DNA of 64,000 nt, taken from assembly GCF_003387165.1 (NCBI RefSeq), contig NZ_QUMW01000010.1, positions 205,783 to 269,782 of the forward strand. The letters are read 5' to 3'. Every line of letters begins with the position of its first letter. Position 1 is the stretch's first letter. Shown here in pieces: positions 42,335 through 51,729 of this stretch. The DNA comes from Jeotgalicoccus halotolerans. Lineage in GTDB: Bacteria > Bacillota > Bacilli > Staphylococcales > Salinicoccaceae. The notes under the pieces were generated by a model that was given only the letters and a program-made list of their open reading frames with translations, searched no databases and was not told the DNA's origin. A program made the position numbers and the translations under genes.

Positions 42335-43153
42335 ATGAAAAAAGTCATTTTATTTACCAGTTTGCTTTTAATAGGGATTGTGCTTTCGGCCTGCGGTGAC
42401 GGCGGTAAAGAAAAAGTCACTATCGGCATCAGCGGAACAGACACAGCAGTATGGGATTATGTAGCAGAGAAAGCTGCAGAAGAGGATATTGAAATCGAGA
42501 TTGTTTCATTTAATGATTACGTACAGCCTAATACTGCACTTGCTGACGGTGAAATAGACTTAAACTCATTTCAGACTGTCGCGTATTTTGATGAATTTAT
42601 CCAGGAAAGAAATCTGGATTTAGTACCGATTGCCACAACGAATCTTGCCCCAATGGGCATTTACTCTGACTCACTGACAGACGTTAATGACATTCCGGAC
42701 GGCGGCACAATCGCACTGCCGAATGATGTATCCAACCAGGGACGTGCTCTGATGCTGCTTGAGGATGCTGGTTTAATTACGCTCGTCGAAGATTATAACG
42801 GTCTTGATTCGATTGAAAATGCAATCGTTGACAACCCGAATGATTATCAGTTTGAAGAAGTCGCACCGGCACAAATTCCACGTGCCTTAGGAGATGTGGA
42901 TCTCGGTGTAATTAATAACGGAATTGCCAAAGATGCAAATCTGCACCCGATTAACGACTCTATTTACCGCGAAGATGACACAGCAACTGATTATGTAAAT
43001 ATTATCGCTGCTAATAGTGAAGATGCGGAGAATGAAACATATAACAGAGTTGCAGAACTTTATCAGGAAGAAGATACTGCTGAATTTATTGAAGAAGAAT
43101 ATGCCGGTGCTTTAATCCCGACAGTACTTGAATTAAATGATATCGGCTGGTAA
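42335..43153 (+). CDS. metQ: Methionine-binding lipoprotein
   Basis: A 272-residue substrate-binding protein anchored by a lipid. The signal peptide ends in the lipobox LSAC (Cys at about residue 20); the mature NlpA/MetQ domain follows (TIGISGTDTAVWDYVAEKA, then ALADGEIDLNSFQTVAYFDEF). It binds methionine for the MetN/MetI importer. The ATG follows AGGAGG. It is the last gene of the SAM-controlled operon and is closed by a terminator. Confidence 0.96.
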   Translation: MKKVILFTSLLLIGIVLSACGDGGKEKVTIGISGTDTAVWDYVAEKAAEEDIEIEIVSFNDYVQPNTALADGEIDLNSFQTVAYFDEFIQERNLDLVPIATTNLAPMGIYSDSLTDVNDIPDGGTIALPNDVSNQGRALMLLEDAGLITLVEDYNGLDSIENAIVDNPNDYQFEEVAPAQIPRALGDVDLGVINNGIAKDANLHPINDSIYREDDTATDYVNIIAANSEDAENETYNRVAELYQEEDTAEFIEEEYAGALIPTVLELNDIGW

Positions 43154-43160
43154 AACAAAT

Positions 43161-43187
43161 AAGCTCCCTTAATTGGGAGCTTTTAAT
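43161..43187 (+). terminator. Terminator of metNIQ
   Basis: AAGCTCCC pairs with GGGAGCTT across a short loop, followed by TTTTAATTT. Confidence 0.75.
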
Positions 43188-43478
43188 TTACATCGATTCT
43201 ATAAAGACTTCTTCCTTTTCACTTTGAGGGTTAAACGTTATATCTTCACTGATATTATGTTTCATAAATGAGTCGTACATCTGTTTTGCTACAGGCTCAT
43301 TAAAGTCTTCCGTAAAATTATAATGCACATCGATTTCATTATCGTTTGGGCTGATTGTACCGGCAAGGTAGGCGATGATGCCTTCTTCTGTGCACAGTGT
43401 TAAATACTTTATTTTTTCAAGCTGCAGCTGCTGTTCAAAGTCCGGTATTGCTTCCGGTTTGATATTTTTAATTTCCAT
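43188..43478 (-). CDS. Small protein of unknown function
   Basis: A 96-residue soluble acidic protein starting MEIKNIKPEAIPDFEQQLQL. No signal peptide or membrane segment, and no family I recognise; the centre, TEEGIIAYLAGTISPNDNEI, reads like one strand-turn-strand of a GNAT-type domain, but the acetyl-CoA motif is missing. The ATG at 43478 follows GGGAGGAG with normal spacing; the upstream TTG is less likely. It is convergent with metNIQ. Confidence 0.55.
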   Translation of the reverse strand: MEIKNIKPEAIPDFEQQLQLEKIKYLTLCTEEGIIAYLAGTISPNDNEIDVHYNFTEDFNEPVAKQMYDSFMKHNISEDITFNPQSEKEEVFIESM

Positions 43479-43626
43479 CAAAAAACTCCTCCCGGTATTT
43501 TTATTAGTTTACCCTTTTTCACGAGAAACAATCATCTGTTTTCATAGCGAATTTGTCTGAATTTATAGATAATTATAAAAGTCATCTGTATACTGATTTA
43601 TATAAACTTAAAAATGAGGGATATAT

Positions 43627-44760
43627 ATGCGCTTTGAAACGAAAGCAATCCATGCCGGCAGACAAGTCGACCCAGTCACGGGGGCAGTGACAACACCAAT
43701 TCACTTGTCTACTACATACGAACGGTCTGCTGACGGTTCTTATACCGACGGTTTTATGTACAGCCGCGGCGATAACCCGAACCGCCGTTCTTTGGAAGAA
43801 TGTCTGACCGCGCTTGAACAAGGACATGATTGCGTAACATTTTCATCCGGGATGGCTGCAATTTCAGCAATCATGGAAGTTCTGCCTGAAGATAAACCCC
43901 GGAGAATTATTCTGCCGGATGATATGTATTTCGGTGTGCTCACTTTACTTGAAGAAACTGATCTGGGCAAAAGCTTTGATATTACTGCAGTGGATATGAA
44001 AAATCTTGACCAGCTGAGTCAGGCAGTAGAAAGCAAAGCAACGGGTATAGTCTGGATTGAAACACCTTCAAATCCGCAAATTAAAGTTACTGACATTGCT
44101 GAAGTCGTAAAAATAGCTGAAAAAGCAGGAGCAGTGACTGTTGTGGACAATACAACCGCAACACCTGTACTTCAAAACCCGCTTCTTCTGGGTGCAGATT
44201 TTTCACTTCATTCGGTCACCAAGTATATCGGCGGACACAGCGACTTATTACTCGGCGCTGTTGTCGCAAAAGAAGACAGTCCGATGCTTAACCGTCTTAG
44301 AACATGGCAGCACGCGAAAGGTGCAGTACCGTCATCATTTGACTGCTGGCTGGCACTGCGCGGGGTACAGTCTTTATCCGCAAGAATGTCTGTACACTGT
44401 TCAAATGCTAAAGTAATCGCTGAATTTTTAAGCCAGCACGAAAAAGTTGAAGCTGTACATTACCCCGGCCTCCCGAGTCATCCGGGGCACAGCATTGCAG
44501 CAGAACAAATGCGCGATTTCGGCGGCCTGATGTCATTTCAGGTCAAAGGAAATGATTCCGATGCACTTCAAATAGCCAATACAGTTAAAATCTTCACACA
44601 GGCCACCAGTCTCGGCGGCACACACAGCTATATAGAACATAGGGCTTCAGTAGAACAGGAACTGACGAAAGCACCGGCTAACTTGCTGCGCTTATCAATC
44701 GGTCTCGAAAATGTAAAAGATTTAATAGAAGATCTGAATCAGGCATTGTCGGAAATATAA
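43627..44760 (+). CDS. Trans-sulfuration PLP enzyme (cystathionine gamma-synthase/lyase family)
   Basis: A 377-residue Cys/Met-metabolism PLP enzyme. Motifs: ETKAIHAGRQVDPVTGAV, YSRGDNPNRRSLEECLTALE, TFSSGMAAISA, WIETPSNPQIKVTDI, VVDNTTATPVLQNPL with the PLP-binding Asp, and SLHSVTKYIGGHSD with the Lys that holds PLP. The C-terminal SIGLENVKDLIEDLNQAL is typical. Family members are hard to separate by eye: cystathionine gamma-synthase, gamma-lyase or homocysteine gamma-lyase are all possible, so I give no symbol. The gene lies between the methionine importer and the sulfide oxidoreductase, in line with a role in sulfur amino-acid metabolism. Confidence 0.9.
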   Translation: MRFETKAIHAGRQVDPVTGAVTTPIHLSTTYERSADGSYTDGFMYSRGDNPNRRSLEECLTALEQGHDCVTFSSGMAAISAIMEVLPEDKPRRIILPDDMYFGVLTLLEETDLGKSFDITAVDMKNLDQLSQAVESKATGIVWIETPSNPQIKVTDIAEVVKIAEKAGAVTVVDNTTATPVLQNPLLLGADFSLHSVTKYIGGHSDLLLGAVVAKEDSPMLNRLRTWQHAKGAVPSSFDCWLALRGVQSLSARMSVHCSNAKVIAEFLSQHEKVEAVHYPGLPSHPGHSIAAEQMRDFGGLMSFQVKGNDSDALQIANTVKIFTQATSLGGTHSYIEHRASVEQELTKAPANLLRLSIGLENVKDLIEDLNQALSEI

Positions 44761-44834
44761 AACATAATAATAAATTATATTATGAATAACCTCTGTGTAA
44801 ACGGGAATATTTCCAATAACACGGAGGTGTTCTT

Positions 44835-46019
44835 ATGAGGAAGCACTATAAATTAGTTATTCTCGGCGGAGGGACCGGTGGTATTTCAACCGCAAGCCGC
44901 ATACTCTCTAAAAAGAAAGATGTAAAAGATGATGTTTTAATTATAGAACCGGGCGACTATCATTATTTCCAGCCTGCATGGCCGCTCGTTGGCAGCGGTG
45001 ACGAAAAGCTGGATTCAACCTGGAAACCAATGGAAAAAGTCATACCAAAGGGAGCACGCTGGCTCCAGGCAGCAGTAAAAGAGGTAGACCCTGTTAAACG
45101 TGAAGTAACGGCTGATGAAACCCTCATCAGTTACGATTTTTTAATCGTCGCTCTTGGTATCGAACTTAACTACGATGCAATTAAAGGTGCACGGGCGTGC
45201 CTTGGACACAACGGCGTATGTACTAATTATTTATATAATCTCGTTGAATACACCTACGAATCACTTAAAAACACAAAATCCGGCAACATCATCGTAACCA
45301 AGCCAGAAGCAAAAATTAAAGGCGGTGTTTCTGCAGAAAACTCGCTGTTTACAATGGATGATTTTATCAAACAGCAGAATCGTAACATCGATATAATCTT
45401 TAGAAGCGGGCGGGAAGAACTGTTTGAAGTAAAGAAATATAACGACAGTTTAATTAGTCAAATGGAAGAAAAACATATAGATTACAAACTGAACGAAGAA
45501 CTGATTGAGGTTAAAGGTGAACAGAAACAGGCGGTATTCAAAAATACACATACTGGCGAAACACATACTTTACCTTTTGAAATGCTCGTTATTACACCGC
45601 CGATGCATGGTCCTTCAGTTTTAAAAAACTCCGGCCTGCTGGATGAAGAAGGCTGGGTGGATGTTGATAAACACACGATGATGCACAAAAAATACACTAC
45701 TGTATTTTCCCTTGGCGATTCATCGAGCCTGCCGACAGTAAAAATGGGTGCTGCTGTCAGAAAACAGCTGCCGGTGCTCGTCGATAATCTAATCGAGCGT
45801 ATGAGTGATCAGGAACCCACTCATAAATATGACGGCAGAACAGCCTGTCCCATCGCCACTGAATACGGTGAGCTGATTCTTGCTGAATTCGGTTATGAAA
45901 GGAAGCCGAAAGAAACGACTTTCCTGAATCAGGCTGATGATAAGATAATTTTTTATCAGTTTAAAAAGAATATGCTGCCGATTATGTACTGGTATGCCTT
46001 ATTGAAAGGTAAATCATAA
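44835..46019 (+). CDS. Sulfide:quinone oxidoreductase-like flavoprotein lacking the first redox cysteine
   Basis: A 394-residue type II SQR homologue with FAD motif VILGGGTGGISTA (8-20), ATG-like VALGIELNY, TPPMHGP, GWVDVDKHTM and FSLGDSSSLPTVKMGAA, and a C-terminal membrane-facing tail. Enzymes of this type use two cysteines, one in a KCAGAPQK motif and one in TxCP. The second is present (TACPIATEYG, Cys338), but the first is replaced by Gly163 (KIKGGVSAENS). Two extra cysteines, Cys122 and Cys129, are at ACLGHNGVC. Normal sulfide oxidation to polysulfide is therefore doubtful. The ATG follows ACGGAGGTG. The gene follows the trans-sulfuration gene and ends at a bidirectional terminator. Confidence 0.85.
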   Translation: MRKHYKLVILGGGTGGISTASRILSKKKDVKDDVLIIEPGDYHYFQPAWPLVGSGDEKLDSTWKPMEKVIPKGARWLQAAVKEVDPVKREVTADETLISYDFLIVALGIELNYDAIKGARACLGHNGVCTNYLYNLVEYTYESLKNTKSGNIIVTKPEAKIKGGVSAENSLFTMDDFIKQQNRNIDIIFRSGREELFEVKKYNDSLISQMEEKHIDYKLNEELIEVKGEQKQAVFKNTHTGETHTLPFEMLVITPPMHGPSVLKNSGLLDEEGWVDVDKHTMMHKKYTTVFSLGDSSSLPTVKMGAAVRKQLPVLVDNLIERMSDQEPTHKYDGRTACPIATEYGELILAEFGYERKPKETTFLNQADDKIIFYQFKKNMLPIMYWYALLKGKS

Positions 46020-46028
46020 CTTAAGAAA

Positions 46029-46062
46029 AACAGCACTGCCGCTAACTGGCGGCAGTGCTGTT
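46029..46062. terminator. Bidirectional terminator
   Basis: AACAGCACTGCCGC and its complement around TAACTG, flanked by A and T runs, between the SQR-like gene and the oppA-like gene. Confidence 0.88.
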
Positions 46063-46065
46063 TTG

Positions 46066-47733
46066 TCATTTAAAAGTAAGGTTTTCAAGTCTGATATAAC
46101 CCGCTGCATCAAGCTCGACATTGTCAAGCTGAGCTGTATTATACGCCAAAGTCATATTTGGATGAACTAAAGGTGCATACGGCACATCTTCACGAAGCAT
46201 ATTATGGATATTTGTATACCTTGCCAGTCTGTCCGCATCTTCTGTTGCACTGCGTGCACTCTCAAGTGCAGCATCAACATCTTCGTTCGTATAGAATGCC
46301 CTGTTGCCGCCAAAACCTCTATTAGTGCTGAGTGTCAGCGCAGATAACAGATAATCCGCATCGCCGGTAGATGCTGTGAAACTGAGCAGGAACATATCAT
46401 GCTGACCCTGTCCTAAACGTTCCATAAATGTCGCCATTTCATATTGTTCAATTGTAATATTGATATTTAATTCTTTAAGCTGTTCCTGAATATACACTGC
46501 CGAATCAATTAAATCCTGACTGTCATTGACCCAGATAGTTGCATCGAAGCCGTCAGCGTAATTTGATTTACTAAGTGCAGCCTGCGCTTTCTCCATATCC
46601 TGTTGAACTTCGGGTAATTCCTCATCATAACCAAAGACACTTGAGGAAACCATGCTGTTCGGAATTGCAGCTTGACCGTTATATATACCTTCTTTTAATT
46701 CTTCTCTGTCAATCGCAAAATCAATAGCCTGACGCACTTTCACATCATCAAACGGTTCTTTTTCTGTATTGAATCCAAGATAGTTGGTTCTCAAGGATTC
46801 CGCTTCAACAAATTCAGTGCTGTCACTGTTTTGAACCCTGTCCATCATGGCCATATCTACAGGTGTGGTAATATTTATCCCGCCGGATTCCAATTCTGCC
46901 ATCATCGAACCTGACTCAGGAATAATAACAAATGTCAGGTTATCAATATTGCTTTCTCCTGAAAAATCTTCAAATCTTTCAAATTCTATATTCTGTCCCG
47001 GTGCTCTCGCTTTAAACTTAACATAGTTGGTTCCATCCGGGTTTTCTGAAATATAAGTGCCGGTATGCTCTGAAATCTGGTCGGAAACGTCTGTAAACTC
47101 TTGACTGCCTGCATCACGCAGCTCGTAATAATCTTCTGCCGTTATTTCTAATCCTGCCTGATCAATAGCATTTTGATAATCAGCATCGATACTTTCTTTA
47201 CTCATAATACTTGCTGCCGTGTGCGCTAGATTATCAGGCAGCGGGGCAAATGGATATGAGGTAGTAATATTCAGTTCATAATCATTCACAATTTCAATAT
47301 CTTCAATCATTTCGAAAAGGAACACGGTAGGAGCACTGATGCTCGGATCCTGTACACGTTCGAGCGATGCCTTTACATCGTCCGCAGTAAATTCAGAGCC
47401 GTTATGAAACGTTACACCTTCAGCTAATTTAAAGTTCCACGTAGTTTCGTCTGTCTGCTCCCATTCTGCAGCAAGGCCGGGCTTTCGGGACATATCAAGT
47501 TCCCGAGCGACAAGCGTCTGATACAGATGACGCCTGACTTGTATCGCATTAACATCGTTAGTTCCATGAGGATCTATAGTCGATAAATCCTGGTCAAACC
47601 CAACAACGATATCGCCGGTTTTAGCTTCTTCAGCAGATTCGTCTCCGTCTATCTCAGCAGTTTCATCATTAGAACAGGCCGCAGCGACTGATAGGACCAG
47701 CAGCGTAAACAGTAATAACAGCTTTTTAAACAT
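46066..47733 (-). CDS. Orphan peptide/nickel-type substrate-binding lipoprotein (SBP family 5)
   Basis: A 555-residue lipoprotein: signal peptide with lipobox AAAC (Cys about residue 20), acidic linker, then SBP_bac_5 pattern (DQDLSTIDPHGTNDVNAIQV, TTWNFKLAEGVTFHNGSEF, ADDVKASLERV, FDDVKVRQAIDFAIDREEL). It should bind an oligopeptide or metal complex at the cell surface. No permease or ATPase genes are next to it, so it must share a transporter encoded elsewhere. The ATG follows AGGGGGTACTG. Confidence 0.88.
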   Translation of the reverse strand: MFKKLLLLFTLLVLSVAAACSNDETAEIDGDESAEEAKTGDIVVGFDQDLSTIDPHGTNDVNAIQVRRHLYQTLVARELDMSRKPGLAAEWEQTDETTWNFKLAEGVTFHNGSEFTADDVKASLERVQDPSISAPTVFLFEMIEDIEIVNDYELNITTSYPFAPLPDNLAHTAASIMSKESIDADYQNAIDQAGLEITAEDYYELRDAGSQEFTDVSDQISEHTGTYISENPDGTNYVKFKARAPGQNIEFERFEDFSGESNIDNLTFVIIPESGSMMAELESGGINITTPVDMAMMDRVQNSDSTEFVEAESLRTNYLGFNTEKEPFDDVKVRQAIDFAIDREELKEGIYNGQAAIPNSMVSSSVFGYDEELPEVQQDMEKAQAALSKSNYADGFDATIWVNDSQDLIDSAVYIQEQLKELNINITIEQYEMATFMERLGQGQHDMFLLSFTASTGDADYLLSALTLSTNRGFGGNRAFYTNEDVDAALESARSATEDADRLARYTNIHNMLREDVPYAPLVHPNMTLAYNTAQLDNVELDAAGYIRLENLTFK

Positions 47734-47919
47734 AGCAGTACCCCCTAATATTATTTAATTTTGTATCCTCTTAAAATAGTTTGAATATTTAAAATTATAT
47801 AATGAATAAGTTATAAATGCTATTTATATTTTAAAGGAATGCAGTTAAATCTTATAAAGGCTGGTCTGAAGAAGTGAAAGCTATGCTCTTTGGCCGGCCA
47901 AACTCTGAAATCATACAAA

Positions 47920-47943
47920 AACCGGGACAAAGTTGTCCCGGTT
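47920..47943 (-). terminator. Terminator of mqo
   Basis: AACCGGGACAA pairs with TTGTCCCGGTT with a 2-base loop; minus-strand tail is T-rich. Confidence 0.7.
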
Positions 47944-47948
47944 CGCTT

Positions 47949-49433
47949 TTATTTGAGTTCCAGCTCTTCTGATGACATTTTTCTGACTTTCTCAAGCAAG
48001 TCGCTGTCTTCAATTAATGACTGTCCGTAAGAGGGTATCATTTCTTTTAATTTTGTTTCCCATTTTTCAGTGTATTCCGGGAAACTCTGTCTAAATACTT
48101 CGAGCACAACTGAAACTGACACTGATGCGCCTGGTGATTCACCCAGAAGAGCTATCACAGAGTTATCTTCTGAACTGACCACTTCCGTACCAAACTGAAT
48201 GAAACCTTTACCATGCTCTTTTGTATCTTTAATGACTTGCACACGTTTACCTGCGATATGAATATCCCAGTCCTCGTCTTTCGCCTCAGGAACAAATCTT
48301 CTGAGTTCTTTCATTCTATCGGCTTTACGCATCAGCACCTGCTGGATTGAATATTTCACCAGCGGAATATTTTTAGCACCTGCCGAAGCCATCGTCAGAA
48401 GATTATCCGCATTGATGGATTTAAAGAGATCCAGATTCGAACCATATTTTAAAAACTTCGGTCCTATGGCCGCAAAGGGTCCGAACAGCAGACTCTCCTG
48501 TCCCTGGATATAGCGTCTGTCTAAGTGAGGTACTGTCATTGGGGGTGTTCCGTACGGTTCTTTACCATAAACTTTAGCATTATGACGGCTGACCACCTCA
48601 GGATTGTTGCAGACTAAAAAAGCACCGCTGATTGGGAATCCGCCCAGATGTCTGCTTTCAGGTATTTTTGTTTTCTGCAGCAGAGGAATTGCATGTCCGC
48701 CCGCCCCGATGAAAATATAGTCTGCAGTGTGGTATTCAATTTTATCTTCCTCAAGATTGCGGATTTTAACTTCCCATCTCTTATTTTCCAGCTGTCTAAA
48801 ATCTAAAACTTCATGACGGTAATAAACAGCAGCATTATCATGTTCATTAATATTGCGTGCCATTTTACGCGTTAATTCCCCAAAATTAACATCGGTACCG
48901 TCATCGATTTTACTTGCAGCTACAGGCTCTCCTGATTCCCGGCCATTCATCATCAACGGTATCCACTGTTTCAGTTTATTATTATCTTCTGTATATTCCA
49001 TATTACGGAACATAGGATGCGTCATGAGGGCTTCATAGCGCCGTTTTAGAAAATCTACATTACCTCTGCCCATGACAAAACTGATATGAGGCAGCGGGCG
49101 AATGAATTCTTTCGGGTTCCTTATATAATTATTCTTAATTAAATAAGACCAGAACTGTTTGGAAATCTCAAATTGTTCATTAATTGCTTTCGCTTTCCCG
49201 ATATCAATAGAACCGTCTTTTTGCTCAACAGTATAATTTAATTCACATAATGCAGCATGTCCTGTTCCCGCGTTATTTGTTTCATGAGAACTTTCATTCC
49301 CGGGAGCATCCAGCCGTTCAAACAGTTTAATATTCCATCCGGGCTCTAAATCTCTGAGAAAGGAACCGAGTGTTGTACTCATAATTCCCGCCCCGATTAA
49401 TATGATGCTTTTAGATGAGTTATTATCCATGTT
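47949..49433 (-). CDS. mqo: Malate:quinone oxidoreductase
   Basis: A 494-residue FAD enzyme that oxidises malate and passes electrons to quinones at the membrane face. Motifs: SIILIGAGIMSTTLGSFL near the N-terminus, ERLDAPGNESSHETNNAGTG, HLDRRYIQGQESLLFGPFA, and ALLGESPGASVSVSVVLEVF close to the end. The length is typical. I favour ATG at 49433 over a TTG at 49460 because neither has a strong ribosome site, but MDNNSSK better matches the family. It is followed upstream by a universal stress protein gene in the same direction, about 30 bases away, so they may be co-transcribed. Confidence 0.95.
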   Translation of the reverse strand, partial: NMDNNSSKSIILIGAGIMSTTLGSFLRDLEPGWNIKLFERLDAPGNESSHETNNAGTGHAALCELNYTVEQKDGSIDIGKAKAINEQFEISKQFWSYLIKNNYIRNPKEFIRPLPHISFVMGRGNVDFLKRRYEALMTHPMFRNMEYTEDNNKLKQWIPLMMNGRESGEPVAASKIDDGTDVNFGELTRKMARNINEHDNAAVYYRHEVLDFRQLENKRWEVKIRNLEEDKIEYHTADYIFIGAGGHAIPLLQKTKIPESRHLGGFPISGAFLVCNNPEVVSRHNAKVYGKEPYGTPPMTVPHLDRRYIQGQESLLFGPFAAIGPKFLKYGSNLDLFKSINADNLLTMASAGAKNIPLVKYSIQQVLMRKADRMKELRRFVPEAKDEDWDIHIAGKRVQVIKDTKEHGKGFIQFGTEVVSSEDNSVIALLGESPGASVSVSVVLEVFRQSFPEYTEKWETKLKEMIPSYGQSLIEDSDLLEKVRKMSSEELELK

Positions 49434-49463
49434 TAGCCAGCTTTCTTCTTTATTAATCAAAAG

Positions 49464-49886
49464 TTATTTTATAATCATAACCGGTATATTTGCACGTTTT
49501 GCCACCTTATGCGTAACATGGCCGAGAACATGCTTGATGTCCTTTTTAGAACGTTTATTGCTCATTACTACAATTTCATAATCATTTGTTTCAATTTCTT
49601 TTTTTAGTTCTGCAAGAATACGTCCAGTGGCGAAATGAATTTTATAATTTAAACCGCACTCATCGAGCTTGTCTGTAAATGGTTTAAGGTCTTCGACTCT
49701 TTCTTTTGCAATATCATCGAAGTGTTTGCCCTGATACTTCACATTATCCGCCATCTCACTTTCTGTTATTACATTAAATATTGTAATGATGGACTCCTTG
49801 CTGTTATCCGTCAGTTTCTCCAGCTGTTTCGGCACATTCGTAAATGAGTTTCCAAAATCATATGGAAGTAAAATCTTTTTATACAA
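49464..49886 (-). CDS. Universal stress protein, copy 1
   Basis: A 140-residue UspA-family protein: KILLPYDFGNSF at the start, a variable centre and IVVMSNKRSKKDIKHVLGHV with the ATP-site GxxGHVTHKVAKRANIPVMII end. It starts with TTG after AAAGGATGTG; the second copy (52877-53299) has ATG there with an almost identical leader. The two proteins are the same in most positions and even the DNA is largely alike, so they are recent duplicates. It lies between mqo and the sugar ABC operon, divergent from the latter. Confidence 0.9.
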   Translation of the reverse strand: MYKKILLPYDFGNSFTNVPKQLEKLTDNSKESIITIFNVITESEMADNVKYQGKHFDDIAKERVEDLKPFTDKLDECGLNYKIHFATGRILAELKKEIETNDYEIVVMSNKRSKKDIKHVLGHVTHKVAKRANIPVMIIK

Positions 49887-50002
49887 AAAAACACATCCTT
49901 TCTAATATTAAAAACAACTCTGTTACATTCCTCATTTAATTTAATATTAAAGCCAAACGTTATACTTTTGCAATATTATACCCTTAATTCACTTATAATA
50001 TC

Positions 50003-50863
50003 ATGAAAACTATTTACCTGTTTTGGATAATCGGGTTTTTAGGTCTGATTCTCGGGCCGATGCTTTTCTCTCTGTACGGAAGTTTTACCAACTATAATGT
50101 GACTTCAACGATGGACTTTGTAAGCTTCCAAAATTACGAGGAAATGTTTCTGCATGACAGTCTGTTCTGGACTTCTCTCTACAACACACTGTATTTCGTA
50201 ATATTTTCAGTACCGTTAACGACGATTGCCGCTATTTTTATATCTGTGCTTGTTAATCAGAACTTACCGGGAATGAAATTTTTCAGGACAGTCTTTTACC
50301 TGCCTGCCATCTTGTCCGGGGTCGGTGTCTACCTTTTATGGATGCAGCTGTTAGACCCCTCCACAGGGCTTATCAACAGCTTCCTCAGCTTGTTCGGTAT
50401 CAGCGGTCCCAACTGGCTGTTTGATGCAGGATGGGCAAAACCTTCATTGATTCTCATGAAACTCTGGAGTGCAGGCGGAGCGATGCTTTTATACCTTTCT
50501 GCCATGCAGGGTATTTCTAAAACATTATACGAAGCAGCAGTCATGGAAGGCGCATCCAGAGTCCAGATGTTTTTTAAAGTGACCTTGCCGATGATCAGTC
50601 CCATTATTTTTTTTGACGTCATTACAAGTACCATCGGTTCGTTTCAGATTTTCCAGGAAGCATACATTATGAGCTCCGACAGTGCTGGATCTCCCGAGAA
50701 TTCATTGCTGTTTTTTAACCTGCATATGTGGATTAAAGCATTTAATGTGTTCGATATGGGTTATGCCATGGCAATGTCCTGGATCCTGTTTATCATCGTG
50801 CTGATTCTGACATTGATTAACTTTAGGTTTGCAAAATACTGGGTTCACTATGAGGATGATTGA
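50003..50863 (+). CDS. Sugar ABC transporter permease (MalF/UgpA-like), N-terminally short
   Basis: A 286-residue binding-protein-dependent permease with six membrane helices and the EAA loop (LYEAAVMEGASRVQMFFKVTLPMISPII). Relative to typical family members it begins about 15-20 residues late, directly in the first helix (YLFWIIGFLGLILGPMLF). There is no ribosome site; instead TATAAT lies three bases before the ATG, so either the message is leaderless or the natural 5' end has been lost. Upstream in-frame codons end at a TAA within a few codons. It is the first gene of an operon with a second permease and an ATPase, but no binding-protein gene. Confidence 0.82.
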   Translation: MKTIYLFWIIGFLGLILGPMLFSLYGSFTNYNVTSTMDFVSFQNYEEMFLHDSLFWTSLYNTLYFVIFSVPLTTIAAIFISVLVNQNLPGMKFFRTVFYLPAILSGVGVYLLWMQLLDPSTGLINSFLSLFGISGPNWLFDAGWAKPSLILMKLWSAGGAMLLYLSAMQGISKTLYEAAVMEGASRVQMFFKVTLPMISPIIFFDVITSTIGSFQIFQEAYIMSSDSAGSPENSLLFFNLHMWIKAFNVFDMGYAMAMSWILFIIVLILTLINFRFAKYWVHYEDD

Positions 50864-50865
50864 TT

Positions 50866-51708
50866 ATGTATGATTCTAAAAATATGAAATTTTGGCGTGG
50901 ATTTAACTTCCTGCTGCTGATTGCCGGCAGCCTCTTTATGATGGCACCCTTATTTTGGATGCTCTCCATTTCTTTAAAATCAATGGATGAGATTTACCGG
51001 GGGGAGTTTTCATTTATACCCGACGACATACAATTTTCCAATTTTATAGAAATATTTAATGTCATTCCTTTTGGCACATACTTTCTTAATACATCCGTCA
51101 TCACGGTTATAGTCGTCTTGGCTAATGTATTTGTTAATGCTTTTATCGCTTACGGTTTTGCCAAGATAAAGTTCAAAGGCAGAAAAGCACTGTTTATTAT
51201 CGTTTTATCCACGATGATGCTGCCCGGTTTTGTTACTTTAATTCCGCAATATGTAATATTTGCTAAAATCGGACTCGTGAACACATATTATCCGTTAATC
51301 ATTCCGCACTTGCTTGGAAGTGCTTTTAACATCTTCCTTTTAAGACAGTTTTTTAAAGGCGTGCCGGATACTTATATCGAAGCAGCAAAACTGGAAGGCG
51401 CCAACCATTTTCAAATCTTCTTTAAAATTGCGCTGCCGATGGTTAAACCTGCGCTGTTTACAGTGGCAATATTTTCATTCAACGGCGTCTGGAATGACTT
51501 CCTCGGTCCGCTGTTATACTTAAACGACGAGTCATTATATACTTTACAGCTCGGTCTGCAGGTGTTCCAGGAACAGTCAACGACACAATGGAATTACCTC
51601 ATGGTCGGATCACTGCTGATCCTGGCACCAGTCATCATATTATTCTTCTTTTTTCAGAAATACTTTATACAAGGCTCTAATATTCTCGGAGACAGAGAAG
51701 AAAAATAA
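50866..51708 (+). CDS. Sugar ABC transporter permease (MalG/UgpE-like)
   Basis: A 280-residue permease with six helices and the EAA loop YIEAAKLEGANHFQIFFKIALPMVKPAL. The N-terminus MYDSKNMKFWRGFNFLLLIAGSLF and the WMLSISLKSMDEIYR segment are typical of the second carbohydrate permease. The ATG at 50866 lies ten bases after GAGG and two bases after the stop of the first permease gene. The ATPase gene follows after 21 bases. Confidence 0.92.
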   Translation: MYDSKNMKFWRGFNFLLLIAGSLFMMAPLFWMLSISLKSMDEIYRGEFSFIPDDIQFSNFIEIFNVIPFGTYFLNTSVITVIVVLANVFVNAFIAYGFAKIKFKGRKALFIIVLSTMMLPGFVTLIPQYVIFAKIGLVNTYYPLIIPHLLGSAFNIFLLRQFFKGVPDTYIEAAKLEGANHFQIFFKIALPMVKPALFTVAIFSFNGVWNDFLGPLLYLNDESLYTLQLGLQVFQEQSTTQWNYLMVGSLLILAPVIILFFFFQKYFIQGSNILGDREEK

Positions 51709-51729
51709 CTACATTTAAGGAGAAAAATT

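Noticed and set aside
49887..50002. Sigma-B promoter in front of usp copy 1 (GGGTAT at minus-strand 49975 region)
   Set aside because: A GGGTAT exists but no GTTT-like -35 at 12-15 bases; spacing does not fit, so I do not call it.
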